Assembly (NCBI RefSeq): GCF_003065405.1
Contig: NZ_CP026947.1
Coordinates: 1,302,001-1,366,000 of the forward strand
Origin: Corynebacterium yudongzhengii
GTDB lineage: Bacteria > Actinomycetota > Actinomycetes > Mycobacteriales > Mycobacteriaceae
Direction of reading: 5' to 3'
Length of the DNA: 64,000 nt
Below the pieces are notes generated by a model. It ran no database searches. It was not told where the DNA came from and saw only the letters and a list, made by a program, of their open reading frames with translations. Numbering within the stretch: position 1 is the stretch's first letter; the number at the start of each line of letters is the position of its first letter. The position numbers and the translations under genes are program-made. This document shows positions 13,559 through 23,687 of the stretch, one piece after another.

Positions 13559-16077
13559 CGCATGGTGGCGCCGAGTTCTTTCTCTGCGAGCTCGGCGGCA
13601 GCCAGGCGGTGCTCGTTGGCCTCCTCGTCGGTTAGCGTGCGATCATCCGCGCGGAACAAGAGCTTCAGCGCCAGCGACTTCTTGCCCTCGCCGAGCTGCT
13701 CGCCGCGGAAGATATCGAAAAGCTCGACGGATTCGACCAGGTCGCCGGCGCCCTTTTCGACGATCCGGCGCACCGTCTCCGCCGGGGTGTCCTCATCGAC
13801 CACCAAGGCGATGTCCTGGTGCAGCGCCGGGAAGGAGCTGAGCACCGGCGCGGGCAGGCTGGTGGAGGCGGGCACGGCGTCGAGGTTGAGCTCCATGGCG
13901 CAGGTGCGCTCCGGCAGGCCGAGGTTTTCCAGCACCTGCGGGTGCAGCTCGCCGGCGTAGCCGACCACCTCGTCGGCGACCTTCAGCTGCGCACAGCGCC
14001 CCGGGTGCCAGGGCAGCTGCTCAGCGTTGGCGACCTCGAGCTCCACTCCGCAGGCGCGGGCGACGATGCGCGCGGACTCTACTGCCTCGGCCCAGGTGTA
14101 GCGGCGTCCCTCGCCCCACGGGCCGGTGGCGTCGATCTCCCCGACGCCGACGGTGGCGACGTGTAGCGGCTGGTGCGGCAGGGTCTCGACGAGCTCGCGC
14201 ACCGTCTCCTCGCTCGGGCGGCGGGTGACATCGGGCATGGGGCTGGCATCGGCACGTCGGAACGCGACCTGCTGCACGCCGTAGAGCGAGAGATCGCCCC
14301 GTCCGCGGGCGACGTTGCGCTCCACCGCCTCAAGCATCGCGGGCAGAAGCGTGGTGCCCAGCTGCGCGTAGTCGGAATCCAGCGGGTTGCGCACCGCGAC
14401 CGTTTTGCGGGGCTCGTCGGCGGCGTCGAGGCCCCAGTCGTCGAAAGTGGTGTTCTTGATGAACGGCGACGGCAGGATCTCGGTGTAGCCCTGGTACGCC
14501 AGCGCGTGGCCGACGGCGCGGCGCCGGCGCTGGGCGGCGGTGAGCCCGCGGCCGCCGCGCGGTGTCGGCAAAACCGGAACCACCTTGTCGAGGCCGTCGA
14601 GACGCACGACCTCCTCAATGAGGTCCTCGGGCATGGAGATGTCGGTGCGCCAGGTCGGCGGGGTCACGGCCAATACTTCCGCGCGATCGACGACGCGGGC
14701 GCCGATCTCCTCGAGGCGGCGCACGATGGTCTCACGCTCGTAGTCGACGCCGATGAGCTCGGAAGGGTGCTCCGGGCGCAGATCGATCGGCTCGGCGAGG
14801 TGGATATCGCCATAGAGGCTGCGCTCGTTGGTGACGGTGCCGCCGGCGATGGCCACCAGCAGCGCGCAGGCATAGTCGAGGGCCGTCTCGACGAGCGCCG
14901 GGTCGACGCCGCGCTCGAAGCGGCGAGAGGACTCGGAGCTGAGCTTGTGGCGCCGCGAGGTGCGCGCCACCGCCCGCGGGTCCCAGACGACGGATTCGAA
15001 ATAAACGTCGGTGGTGGACTCGGAGATCTCCGAGGTGGTACCGCCCATGACCCCGGCGAGAGACTGGATGCCGGTCTCGTCGCAGATGACCACGTCTTCG
15101 GCGCTGAGGGTGCGCTCGACGTGGTCCAGGGTCTCGAAGCTTTCGCCTTCCTCCGCGTTGCGCACCGTCAGCCCGCCGGTGATCTGCGCGGCGTCGAAGG
15201 CATGCATCGGGGTGCCCAGAAGGAACATGACGTAGTTGGTCACATCGGTGGCGGCGTTGACCGGGCGGGCGCCGGTGAGCATGAGCTCGCGCTGCAGCCA
15301 GTAGGGCGATTCGACGCTCGGATCGATGCCGGTGACCTTGCGCAGGCCGAAGCGCTGTGCCTTTGTCTCCTCGCGCACCTCGAGATCCAACACCTCGGCC
15401 TGCGGCTCGGGCACGGCGGCTAGGTCGATGCCGGCGACCGTGGGATCCTGCGCCGGGTCGGTGTAGGTGAGGTCGAAGGCGCTGGCCAGCTCGCGGGTCA
15501 GCCCACGGGCAGAGAGCGCGTAGCCGCGATCCGGGGTGATGTTGACCTCGAAGACGGTATCGGCGAGCCCGGCGATCTCGCGGGCGTCATCGCCGGGCTG
15601 GGCGTCGCCGGCCTCGTTTTCGGAGATCACGATGATGCCGGAGTTCTGCTTATCGGTCAGCCCCAGCTCCGCGGCGGAGCAGATCATGCCGGCGGAGATG
15701 TGGTCATAGGTCTTGCGCGCGGAGATCTCGAAACCACCCGGCAAGACGGTACCCGGCAGGGCCACGATCACGAGATCGCCCTCGGCGAAGTTGCGGGCGC
15801 CGCAGATGATGCCCTGGTTCTCACCGGTGCCGTTGGCCTCACCGACGTCGACCTGGCAGTAGCGAATCGGCTTCTTGAAGCCGGTGAGCTCCTCGATCTC
15901 GACGACCCGCCCTAAGACCAGATCGCCGGTGGTTTCCGGGATAGGCTCGTAGCCTTCGGTTTCGAATCCGACGCTGACGAAGCCCGCGTCCATGCCTTCG
16001 GCGCTCACCGACCAGTCGCTGTGCTGCTCATCCATCAACTGCAGCAAGCCGGTCAACCAGTTCTGTGCGATATACAT
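13552..16077 (-). CDS. pheT: Phenylalanyl-tRNA synthetase beta chain
   Basis: 841 residues from the chosen ATG (MYIAQNWLTGLLQL), which has AGGAGGG 12 nt upstream; the frame stays open 57 codons further but that part is not PheT-like. Domains in order: N-terminal EMAP-type tRNA-binding domain (about residues 40-155), B3/B4 editing domain (RREL...RPVNAATDVTNYVMF), B5 domain, synthetase core and C-terminal ferredoxin-fold anticodon-binding domain (FPALHQDIALVVDED). It partners PheS and lies 31 nt downstream of it. Confidence 0.97.
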   Translation of the reverse strand: MYIAQNWLTGLLQLMDEQHSDWSVSAEGMDAGFVSVGFETEGYEPIPETTGDLVLGRVVEIEELTGFKKPIRYCQVDVGEANGTGENQGIICGARNFAEGDLVIVALPGTVLPGGFEISARKTYDHISAGMICSAAELGLTDKQNSGIIVISENEAGDAQPGDDAREIAGLADTVFEVNITPDRGYALSARGLTRELASAFDLTYTDPAQDPTVAGIDLAAVPEPQAEVLDLEVREETKAQRFGLRKVTGIDPSVESPYWLQRELMLTGARPVNAATDVTNYVMFLLGTPMHAFDAAQITGGLTVRNAEEGESFETLDHVERTLSAEDVVICDETGIQSLAGVMGGTTSEISESTTDVYFESVVWDPRAVARTSRRHKLSSESSRRFERGVDPALVETALDYACALLVAIAGGTVTNERSLYGDIHLAEPIDLRPEHPSELIGVDYERETIVRRLEEIGARVVDRAEVLAVTPPTWRTDISMPEDLIEEVVRLDGLDKVVPVLPTPRGGRGLTAAQRRRRAVGHALAYQGYTEILPSPFIKNTTFDDWGLDAADEPRKTVAVRNPLDSDYAQLGTTLLPAMLEAVERNVARGRGDLSLYGVQQVAFRRADASPMPDVTRRPSEETVRELVETLPHQPLHVATVGVGEIDATGPWGEGRRYTWAEAVESARIVARACGVELEVANAEQLPWHPGRCAQLKVADEVVGYAGELHPQVLENLGLPERTCAMELNLDAVPASTSLPAPVLSSFPALHQDIALVVDEDTPAETVRRIVEKGAGDLVESVELFDIFRGEQLGEGKKSLALKLLFRADDRTLTDEEANEHRLAAAELAEKELGATMRA

Positions 16078-16108
16078 TGCTTTAAAAATCCCTCCTGGTG
16101 ACCGTTGT

Positions 16109-17173
<1,065 letters not shown>

Positions 17174-17223
17174 TCATGTGCGACTGGACAATAATTTCGG
17201 ACTCAACCACCATACCCGCGGGT

Positions 17224-18038
17224 TTAGTCTGCGCGCGCGAGGGCCTTAGCGGATTCGTACAGGCAGATCGAGGCGGCCGTGGCGAGGTTGAGCGATTCCG
17301 CCCTCCCCCGGATCGGGATGCTGAGGCGGTGATCGGCGCGGGCGAGTACGTCGTCGGGAAGCCCGTGGGCCTCGTTGCCGAAGAGCCAGGCGGTGGGCTG
17401 GGATAAGAGCTCGGCGGCGTCGTCAAGCTCGACCTCCCCGTCGGCCGCCGTGGCGACGATCTGCAGCCCCTTCGCCCGGGCCTGGCCGATGACGTCAGCG
17501 ATGTCGGTGTGGCGCGCCACCGGGATGTGAAAAAGCGAGCCTGCCGAGGCGCGCGCGACCTTGCTGGACTGCGGGTCGACGCTCTCACCGGCGAAGATGC
17601 AGGCGTCGGCCCCATGGCATCGGAGACCCGGATAAGGGTGCCGGCGTTGCCTGGCTCGGCTGTTTCGACGGGGATCGAAACCAGCTGCGGCGCCGCGCCC
17701 AGGGCCTTGCCCGCCGTCCAGGTCACGGGCCGGCACACGGCGAACAGGCCGGTGGTGGTCACGGTGTCCGACAGCGAGCGGGCGGCCTTGTCCGTGATCG
17801 GGTGGACGTAGACATCCATGTAGCCGGCCGCGGAGACGATCTCCGAGAACTTCTCTGCGGCGTTCTCCGTGAGGTAGACGTCCGTGGCCGCGCCCGTGGC
17901 GACGGCCGCATCCACCGAGTTCGGCCCCTCGACGAGGAAGCGCTCGGCCTTGCGCCGCTCGCGGGCCCGGTGCAGCTTCGCCGCGGCCACGATGCGCGGG
18001 GTGCGTTCACTAAAGGCTTCAGAGAAATCCAGGTTCAT
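17224..18038 (-). pseudogene. SpoU/TrmH-family rRNA methyltransferase, frameshifted
   Basis: Two overlapping frames together give one complete SpoU-family 2'-O-methyltransferase of about 271 residues. The first frame has RTPRIVAAAKLHRARERRKAERFLVEG (substrate-binding domain) and runs to LIRVSDAMG; the second continues GADACIFAGESVDPQSSKVARASAGSLFHIP and the SAM-knot motifs WLFGNEAHGLPDDVL and LNLATAASICLYES. The shift falls in a run of four Cs at 17610-17613 (plus strand), where five would restore the frame. It is either a real -1 mutation or a homopolymer sequencing error. Confidence 0.85.
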
Positions 18039-18049
18039 GCCTTCTTAGG

Positions 18050-19918
18050 CTAGCCGGGGAAATAGCCAGCGAGGAACTTCTCGAGTCCTTCCGTATCGTC
18101 CAGCGGGAAGACGGCACTGACGTACTGGTCCGGGCGGACCACCACTACGACGCCATTGCGGGAGAGGCCGCGCTCGTCGAAGATGTCACGGCTCTCGGTC
18201 ACGCCGAAGGCATTCTCGACGTTGGTCAACTCGAAAATGCCGACCTTCGGTTGAAAGGCTGCGGGGACCACGGAGATATCGAAGGTGGTGTAGTGATCCT
18301 GATAGGTGACTTTGGCGTCGATAAGCGTGGGATCCAGCCGCCTTTGCGCCCACCGCGCCCACCTGTGTAGGGCGGAGTCTGGAGAGGACAACGCCTGACT
18401 GTCGGCGAAGACGTAGGCACGCACGCGGCCGTCAGCGGTGGCCTGGTGGCCAAGGTGGAGCTCGTTGAAATCGCACACACGGCCGACGATGGCGGACTTG
18501 AAGCGCCGGCCGATCGGAAAGCCTTCGGCGAGGTGCTGGAAGCGGTCGTCCATCGTGATCGACGACGGTTCGTACTGGGTCATATACCCCGCGTTGAACT
18601 CGGAGTTGGCGCGGTAGAAATTCTCCAAGTCCTGCGCGCTGCCCATCGAGCTGCTGGGTTTGGCCATGAGTGAGGACCAGTTCTTGTCGTAGTCGATGAG
18701 CTTGTAGGCGATGTCCTCGCGTTCTTCGGCATAGGTGCGCAAGAGTTCGCGCGGGCTGTTGCCGCTGGCGACGTGTCCGAGCTTCCAGCCTAAATTGAAG
18801 CCGTCCTGCATGGAGACGTTCATGCCCTGGCCGGCCTTCGCGCTGTGGGTGTGGCAGGCGTCTCCGGCGATGAAGATGCGCGGGTGCTCGCCTATCGTTT
18901 TCTCGGAGACGCGATCGTCGAAGTGATCGGCCACGCGGTGGCCGACTTCGTAGATGGAGTGCCAGACGACATTTTTCACCTCGACCGTATAGGGCGCCAT
19001 GATGCTATTGGCAGTGGCGATGACGTCCTCGAGCGGGGTGGCACGCACGGCCTTACTGCCGTCGTCCGGAACTTCACCGAGATCGACGTAGAGGCGGAAG
19101 AGGTAACCGCCTTCGCGGGGGATCAACAAGATGGTACGGCCCACGCTGAATTTGATGGTGCATTTCTTACGCACGTCCGGAAAGTCGGTGTGGGCGTGGA
19201 TGTCCATTACTCCCCAGGCGTGATTGGCCTGCTTACCCTCCAAGCGGTAGCCCAGGGACTTTCGCACCTGACTACGCGCCCCGTCCGCCCCCACGAGGTA
19301 CTTGGTGCGCACGGTGACCTCTTCACCCTCACGCTCACCACTGGTCCGGCGCAGGGTGACGGAGACTGGGTAGTCATCTACGTTCGCGTTGTCGGCGTCC
19401 TCGGCGACGGTGAAGTCGATGAACTCGTAGCCGTAGTCTGGTTCCATCCTCGTCGGCGAGTTCTTCATGAAGCGGTTGAAGTGATCGATGATGCGTGTCT
19501 GGGTCAGCAGCGCCATCGGGAATTCGCTGATGTGCTGCGGCAGCTCGCGGGTGCTGCTGTCTCGGATGATCTCGTCCGGGTTTTCTGGATTCGGCTTCCA
19601 GAACGCCATGTCGGTGATCTCGTGGGCCTCGGCCAAAATCTCGTGGGCGAAGCCGAAGGCCTGGAAGGTTTCAATGGTGCGCGAGTGCACTCCGTCGGCG
19701 TTCGCCAGTTCCAGGCGGTGGCCGCGGCGCTCGACGAGCCGGGTGACGACGCCCGGAAAGCGCGACAACTGCGCCGCGGCGATGGTTCCGGCGGGCCCGG
19801 CGCCGACAATGAGCACATCCATCGTCTCGGGTAGGTCCTTGGGCCGGTTGATGCCACTGCCTTCGGCGCGCATCTGCAGCGGGTCACCGGTGCTGTAGCC
19901 CTCGTAGTGGAATTGCAT
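18050..19918 (-). CDS. FAD-dependent aromatic monooxygenase (phenol 2-monooxygenase / 3-hydroxybenzoate 4-hydroxylase type)
   Basis: 622 residues from the ATG at 19918, which has a GAGAGGA Shine-Dalgarno 7 nt upstream. Class A flavoprotein hydroxylase: N-terminal FAD site DVLIVGAGPAGTIAAAQLSRF, the middle motif YLVGADGARSQVRKSLGY, the GD motif IAGDACHTHSAKAGQGMNVSMQDGFNLGWKL near residue 340, and a C-terminal thioredoxin-like domain as in phenol hydroxylase and MobA. It would hydroxylate a phenolic substrate using NAD(P)H and O2. It stands alone, divergent from the lactate permease, with no ring-cleavage gene nearby, so the substrate is open. Confidence 0.88.
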   Translation of the reverse strand: MQFHYEGYSTGDPLQMRAEGSGINRPKDLPETMDVLIVGAGPAGTIAAAQLSRFPGVVTRLVERRGHRLELANADGVHSRTIETFQAFGFAHEILAEAHEITDMAFWKPNPENPDEIIRDSSTRELPQHISEFPMALLTQTRIIDHFNRFMKNSPTRMEPDYGYEFIDFTVAEDADNANVDDYPVSVTLRRTSGEREGEEVTVRTKYLVGADGARSQVRKSLGYRLEGKQANHAWGVMDIHAHTDFPDVRKKCTIKFSVGRTILLIPREGGYLFRLYVDLGEVPDDGSKAVRATPLEDVIATANSIMAPYTVEVKNVVWHSIYEVGHRVADHFDDRVSEKTIGEHPRIFIAGDACHTHSAKAGQGMNVSMQDGFNLGWKLGHVASGNSPRELLRTYAEEREDIAYKLIDYDKNWSSLMAKPSSSMGSAQDLENFYRANSEFNAGYMTQYEPSSITMDDRFQHLAEGFPIGRRFKSAIVGRVCDFNELHLGHQATADGRVRAYVFADSQALSSPDSALHRWARWAQRRLDPTLIDAKVTYQDHYTTFDISVVPAAFQPKVGIFELTNVENAFGVTESRDIFDERGLSRNGVVVVVRPDQYVSAVFPLDDTEGLEKFLAGYFPG

Positions 19919-20063
19919 CACATATCCTCTCATCTGCTCATCGGGTGTGATGGTTGAACCCAGAAGGTAATTCAGCTCACACTGACCGCCTAGCGTGAGC
20001 GCGGGATATGTCCTGCTCGGTCAAAAACACGTCCGGCCGGGCACATATTCACGTCACATTCTT

Positions 20064-20122
20064 TTGACACATGTGAGTTGAAACATATACCTTCATGTGG
20101 ACTGACCACAATGGTCCGACCA
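20064..20122 (+). promoter_or_regulatory. Lactate permease promoter with two LldR-type operators
   Basis: A -35 TTGACA (20064-20069), 16-nt spacer and TATACC (20086-20091) form a promoter. Just downstream lie TGGACTGACCA (20098-20108, within the perfect inverted repeat TGTGG-N5-CCACA) and TGGTCCGACCA (20112-20122). The second fits exactly, and the first with one mismatch, the TNGTNNNACNA motif described for C. glutamicum LldR and the wider FadR-type consensus TGGTNNNACCA. Repressor bound here would cover the transcription start. Confidence 0.75.
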
Positions 20123-20152
20123 CATCGCAGCGGATTTCCGAGGAGCTTTTTC

Positions 20153-21820
20153 GTGTCCACTTACACCACGCTGCCCGACGCAGTGGGCGACAGCTTGGCG
20201 CTGTCCGCACTGCTCGGCACCCTGCCGTTGATAACATTTTTCGTCATGCTTCTCGTCGTCAAGGCGCGGGCCCACACCGCGGGCCTGATCTCGCTGGCGG
20301 TCGCACTGATCATCGCTATCTTCGCCTTCGGCATGCCCTGGGATCTAGCGTTTCTCTCCGCCAGCCAGGGCGCGGTCTTCGGGCTCTTCCCCATCGTCTG
20401 GATCGTCGTCCTGGCGCTCTGGTTCTACCAGGTCACCGTCTTGGCCGGCCGCTTCGAAGACATGCGCACGATCTTCGACACCATCGGCGGCGGGGACCTG
20501 CGCATCCAGGCGATTCTCATCGCGTTCTGCTTCGGTGGCCTGCTCGAGGCCCTCGCCGGCTTTGGCGCCCCCGTGGCGATCACCGCGACGATGATCCTCG
20601 CCCTCGGGTTGAAACCGCTGAAGACCGCCACCGTGGTGCTCTTGGCGAACACCGCCCCCGTCGCCTTCGGCGCCGTCGCCATCCCGATTACCACCGCCGG
20701 TGCCCTGACTGGGCTCGACCCGGCCAAGATCGGCGCCGTCGTCGGCCACCAAGCCCCCTTCTTCGCCATCTTCGTGCCGTTCTTCCTGTTGCTCATCATC
20801 GATGGCGTGCGCGGGCTTCGCGACGCCTGGCCCGCCGCCCTCGCCATCGGCGGCTCCTTCGCCGTCGCCCAGTGGTGGTGCGCGACCTACTTCTCCTACG
20901 AGCTCACTGACGTCGTGGCCGCGCTCGTCGGCCTGGCGGCGGCCGTGATCCTGCTGCGTTTCTGGCGACCGCCGGGTGCTGATGACGTGCGGGAGCGTCT
21001 CGGCGTCGACAAGCCTGCCGCGCCCGAGACCCTCAGCGCCAGCCGGGTCTGGATGGCCGTGTTCCCCTACGTTTTGGTGGTGGGTATCTTCGGCATCGCG
21101 AAGCTGTGGACGCTGGGCGTGAATATCCCAGCCCTGCTGGCCTCCACCGACATCACCATCGCCTGGCCGGGTCTCGACGGGCGCATCCTCAACCCCGATG
21201 GCACCGCCTCGACGAACACCGTCTACAACTTCCAGTGGCTGTCGTCGCCGGGCACTCTCCTGCTGATCTCCGGGCTGATTGTCGCGGTGGTCTACTCGAT
21301 TGCCGACGCCGGCGGGCGCTTCCCGCTGCGCGTTTCCGACGCCATCGCTGAGATCGGCCGGTGCTTCTACAAGATGCGCTACTCCGCGCTGACCATCGTC
21401 TGCGTGCTCTCGCTGGCCTACGTGATGAACTTCTCCGGCCAGACCATCGCGATGGGCACCTGGGTCGCCGACCTCGGCGCGGCCTTCGCCTTCCTCTCCC
21501 CCGTCCTGGGCTGGATGGGCACCGCCGTGACCGGTTCGGATACCTCGGCCAACGCGTTGTTCTCCAACCTGCAGAAGACCGCCGCCTTAGAGACCGGCCT
21601 GAACCCGTATCTGATGACCGCGGCGAACACCACCGGCGGTGTCGTGGGCAAGATGATCTCGCCGCAGTCCCTAGCCATCGCCGCCACCGCGGTCAACCTC
21701 GAGGGCAAGGAATCCGCCATCTTCCGCTCGGTGGTCTGGTGGTCCTTCGGCCTGCTCCTCGTGCTGTGCACCCTGGTGTTCCTGCAGTCCAACGTGCTCT
21801 CCGGGATGCTGCCGTTGTAG
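20153..21820 (+). CDS. lctP: L-lactate permease (LctP/LldP family)
   Basis: 555 residues from the GTG at 20153, which has AGGAG 8 nt upstream; the frame is open from 20078 but that part overlaps the operators and promoter. A polytopic inner-membrane lactate carrier with about 13-14 hydrophobic segments. Family signatures seen are FGGLLEALAGFGAPVAITATMILALG, NTAPVAFGAVAIP and, near the C-terminus, GSDTSANALFSNLQKTAA and NTTGGVVGKMISPQSLAIA. The next gene is a GntR/FCD regulator of LldR type, so the pair is a lactate-responsive unit; no lactate dehydrogenase gene (lldD) is seen. Confidence 0.95.
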   Translation: MSTYTTLPDAVGDSLALSALLGTLPLITFFVMLLVVKARAHTAGLISLAVALIIAIFAFGMPWDLAFLSASQGAVFGLFPIVWIVVLALWFYQVTVLAGRFEDMRTIFDTIGGGDLRIQAILIAFCFGGLLEALAGFGAPVAITATMILALGLKPLKTATVVLLANTAPVAFGAVAIPITTAGALTGLDPAKIGAVVGHQAPFFAIFVPFFLLLIIDGVRGLRDAWPAALAIGGSFAVAQWWCATYFSYELTDVVAALVGLAAAVILLRFWRPPGADDVRERLGVDKPAAPETLSASRVWMAVFPYVLVVGIFGIAKLWTLGVNIPALLASTDITIAWPGLDGRILNPDGTASTNTVYNFQWLSSPGTLLLISGLIVAVVYSIADAGGRFPLRVSDAIAEIGRCFYKMRYSALTIVCVLSLAYVMNFSGQTIAMGTWVADLGAAFAFLSPVLGWMGTAVTGSDTSANALFSNLQKTAALETGLNPYLMTAANTTGGVVGKMISPQSLAIAATAVNLEGKESAIFRSVVWWSFGLLLVLCTLVFLQSNVLSGMLPL

Positions 21821-21842
21821 GCAGTGTGACTAAGATTACGGT

Positions 21843-22570
21843 ATGTCCCGAAAACCGCGCGCTTATACTTCCGTCCTCGCCTGGCTAGAGAGCGAGCTGC
21901 GCGCAGGGCGGATCCGCATCGGGGACAAACTACCCGGAGAGAGGGTGCTCGCGGAGAAGTTCCAGATTTCCCGGGCCTCCGTACGCGAGGCCACCCGCAT
22001 CCTCGACGCGATGGGGCTGGTGCGATCCTCGGTGGGATCCGGGCCTCATTCCGGGGCGATCGTAATCTCGGAGCCCTCCGAGGCGCTGGCGTGGGCGTTA
22101 CGGATGCACGTGGCGACCAAAGCCCTGCCTGTCAGCGACGTGGTGGATACGCGTCTGCTGTTGAGACACAGGCGGCGTTGACGGCTGCCGATAAAACGCG
22201 GTGTCCTGATACCGCCGAGCGGATGGAGGTACTCGCGCGGGCACGCGAGCTTTTAGAGCAGATGGACGATCCTGAGCTGCCCGCCGACGACTTCCACGCA
22301 CTCGATGCGCAGTTCCACATCCTGCTTTCCTCGCTCTCCGGCAACGTGGTGCTGGAGACGATGATGACCTCCATCCGCGAAGCCACCATCGGCTACGTCC
22401 AGGAGACAGTGGCGAAACTCCACATCTGGTCCGATGTGAGCCGCACGCTGCAGGCCCATCACTGGAAGATCTTGGAGGCAGTTCAGCGTCGCGACGGCGA
22501 GCGAGCGTGCCAGCTACTGCGCGAACACATCACGTGGTCTTCGGGGCTGGGCGCACGCGGAGCGCGCTAA
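21843..22570 (+). pseudogene. lldR: LldR-type GntR/FadR-family regulator, frameshifted
   Basis: The first frame encodes the GntR winged helix (ELRAGRIRIGDKLPGERVLAEKFQISRASVREATRILDAMGLV) and runs to VVDTRLLL, then goes out of frame and stops. A second frame resumes with ETQAALTAADKTRCP and the FCD ligand-binding helices (DDFHALDAQFHILLSSLSGN...AHHWKILEAVQRRDGERACQLLREHI). One extra G after TTG at about 22163 would restore a roughly 241-residue LldR. A -10 TAAGAT ends 6 nt before the ATG (leaderless). If the shift is real, permease expression should be constitutive. Confidence 0.85.
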
Positions 22571-22674
22571 GGCCTAGCCGTTGCGGTGAGGGGCAGCTCG
22601 AAGTCTGCAATCGTGTTTAGCAGTTCACGATTGTGGGTGAAGGGGGCCTTCACGTTGGAGGAAGCGAGCCCCGA

Positions 22675-22690
22675 TTACGCACGTGCGTAA
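22675..22690. repeat. Palindrome TTACGCACGTGCGTAA (solo copy)
   Basis: Perfect 16-bp palindrome, embedded in a longer hairpin with CCGAT...ATCGG outer arms (22671-22697). The same palindrome recurs five times, exactly or with one change, in the island at 36.4-36.9 kb and lies in intergenic DNA each time. Confidence 0.85.
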
Positions 22691-22750
22691 AAATCGGACG
22701 CACTCATGTTCCCTAGGGCTATACCCCGCCGTTTTCCAGACACGGACCGC

Positions 22751-22818
22751 ACACAAACCCTTGAAGGAAGAAGCTTAAGGGACGCGTCATTCAAGGTTCT
22801 TCCTTCAAGTATTTGTGT
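22751..22818. repeat. Hairpin element A, copy 1
   Basis: Outer arms ACACAAA/TTTGTGT and inner arms TTGAAGGAAGAA (22761-22772) / TTCTTCCTTCAA (22797-22808) form a long hairpin around GACGCGTC. Copy 2 at 23059-23122 differs at only a few bases, some in the loop. Confidence 0.85.
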
Positions 22819-22884
22819 TCGGGTGCCGCGGGATGGGCGCAAAACTGGCTGTAACCGGGGTTGGACGTCCTTGCATTCATAGCG

Positions 22885-22987
22885 CGCTATCGCTGGTCGA
22901 AAGCAGGTGCACCGAAAGGACTCCTCGTTTCGACCTCGCGGGACTCGTTTCTATAAGGGTCCTTTCGACCAGGCGTGGGAACGCGAT
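22885..22987. repeat. Dispersed element B, copy 1
   Basis: About 103 bp starting CGCTATCGCTGGTCGAAAG and ending near the AGGCGTGGGAACGCGATACC stretch. It contains paired GGTCGAAAG / CTTTCGACC arms. A second copy with the same order of motifs lies at 41971-42073. Confidence 0.8.
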
Positions 22988-23058
22988 ACCGGGGTATGGG
23001 CTCTAGGGTGATTGGCTCTCCGTGACGCGCCTTTTAGTACGGGCTGGTGCTACTGGCG

Positions 23059-23122
23059 CACAAACCCTTGAAGGAAGAAGTTTAAGGGACGCGTCCTTCA
23101 AGGTTCTTCCTTCAAGCATTTG
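23059..23122. repeat. Hairpin element A, copy 2
   Basis: Arms TTGAAGGAAGAA (23068-23079) and TTCTTCCTTCAA (23104-23115), same loop GGGACGCGTCC. Nearly identical to copy 1, about 306 bp away in the same orientation. Confidence 0.85.
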
Positions 23123-23174
23123 CGGCTCGCCGAGAAACAACCCCCCCCAGGAACAACCGCCCAGCCACGCCAAA

Positions 23175-23204
23175 AGCCCCGCCCACCAAAAGGTGAACGG
23201 GGCT
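23175..23204 (-). terminator. Terminator of infC-rpmI-rplT
   Basis: On the minus strand AGCCCCG (23198-23204) pairs with CGGGGCT (23175-23181) around an inner CACC/GGTG stem, followed by TTTTGGC. It sits 34 nt after the rplT stop. Confidence 0.85.
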
Positions 23205-23237
23205 CACACCTCTCACACAAGCGTGGAGAATACTCGT

Positions 23238-23621
23238 TTAGGCAACCTTCGGAGCGTTGACGTCCTCCGGCAGTGCGGCCTTGGCGGCCTCGCACAGTGC
23301 GGAGAAGGCACCGAAGTCGTTGACGGCGAGCTCGGCGAGGATCTTGCGGTCAACGTCGATCTCGGCCAAGCGCAGGCCGTGGATCAGACGGTTGTAGGTG
23401 ATGTCGTTGAGGCGGGCAGCGGCGTTGATGCGCTGGATCCACAGCTTGCGGAACTGCCCCTTGCGAGCGCGGCGGTCGCGGAAGGCGTAGGTGTGCGAGT
23501 GCAGCCACTGCTCCTTGGCCTTGCGGTACAGGCGGGAGCGCTGACCGCGGTAGCCCTTGGCGGACTTCAGAATCGCGCGGCGCTTCTTCTTGGCGTTAAC
23601 GGAACGCTTCACACGTGCCAT
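23238..23621 (-). CDS. rplT: 50S ribosomal protein L20
   Basis: 127 residues, full length. The typical basic N-terminus [37 protein letters not shown] and the C-terminal RNA-binding part [22 protein letters not shown]...YNRLIHGL are present. L20 binds 23S rRNA early in 50S assembly. Last gene of infC-rpmI-rplT. Confidence 0.99.
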   Translation of the reverse strand: MARVKRSVNAKKKRRAILKSAKGYRGQRSRLYRKAKEQWLHSHTYAFRDRRARKGQFRKLWIQRINAAARLNDITYNRLIHGLRLAEIDVDRKILAELAVNDFGAFSALCEAAKAALPEDVNAPKVA

Positions 23622-23687
23622 GGGTGAATACTTCCTTCAATTGTTGGGAGTCGGTTGTGCTGATGCGAAAGACGGAAAAAGCCTGGG

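Larger units (their letters stand above)
22571..23237. other. Non-coding island with several dispersed repeats
   Basis: 667 bp without a convincing gene between lldR and rplT. It holds a perfect palindrome (22675-22690), two copies of a ~65-bp hairpin element (22751-22818 and 23059-23122), one copy of a ~103-bp element (22885-22987) that recurs near 42.0 kb, and the rplT terminator. ORFs here change length with the repeats and have no family features. Confidence 0.7.

Noticed and set aside
20078..20152. Upstream TTG start of the lactate permease
   Set aside because: It would place the LldR operators inside the coding region and has no Shine-Dalgarno, while GTG at 20153 has AGGAG.
22815..23006. 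ORFs in the 22.6-23.2 kb island
   Set aside because: They are made of repeat elements A and B and have no translation signals.
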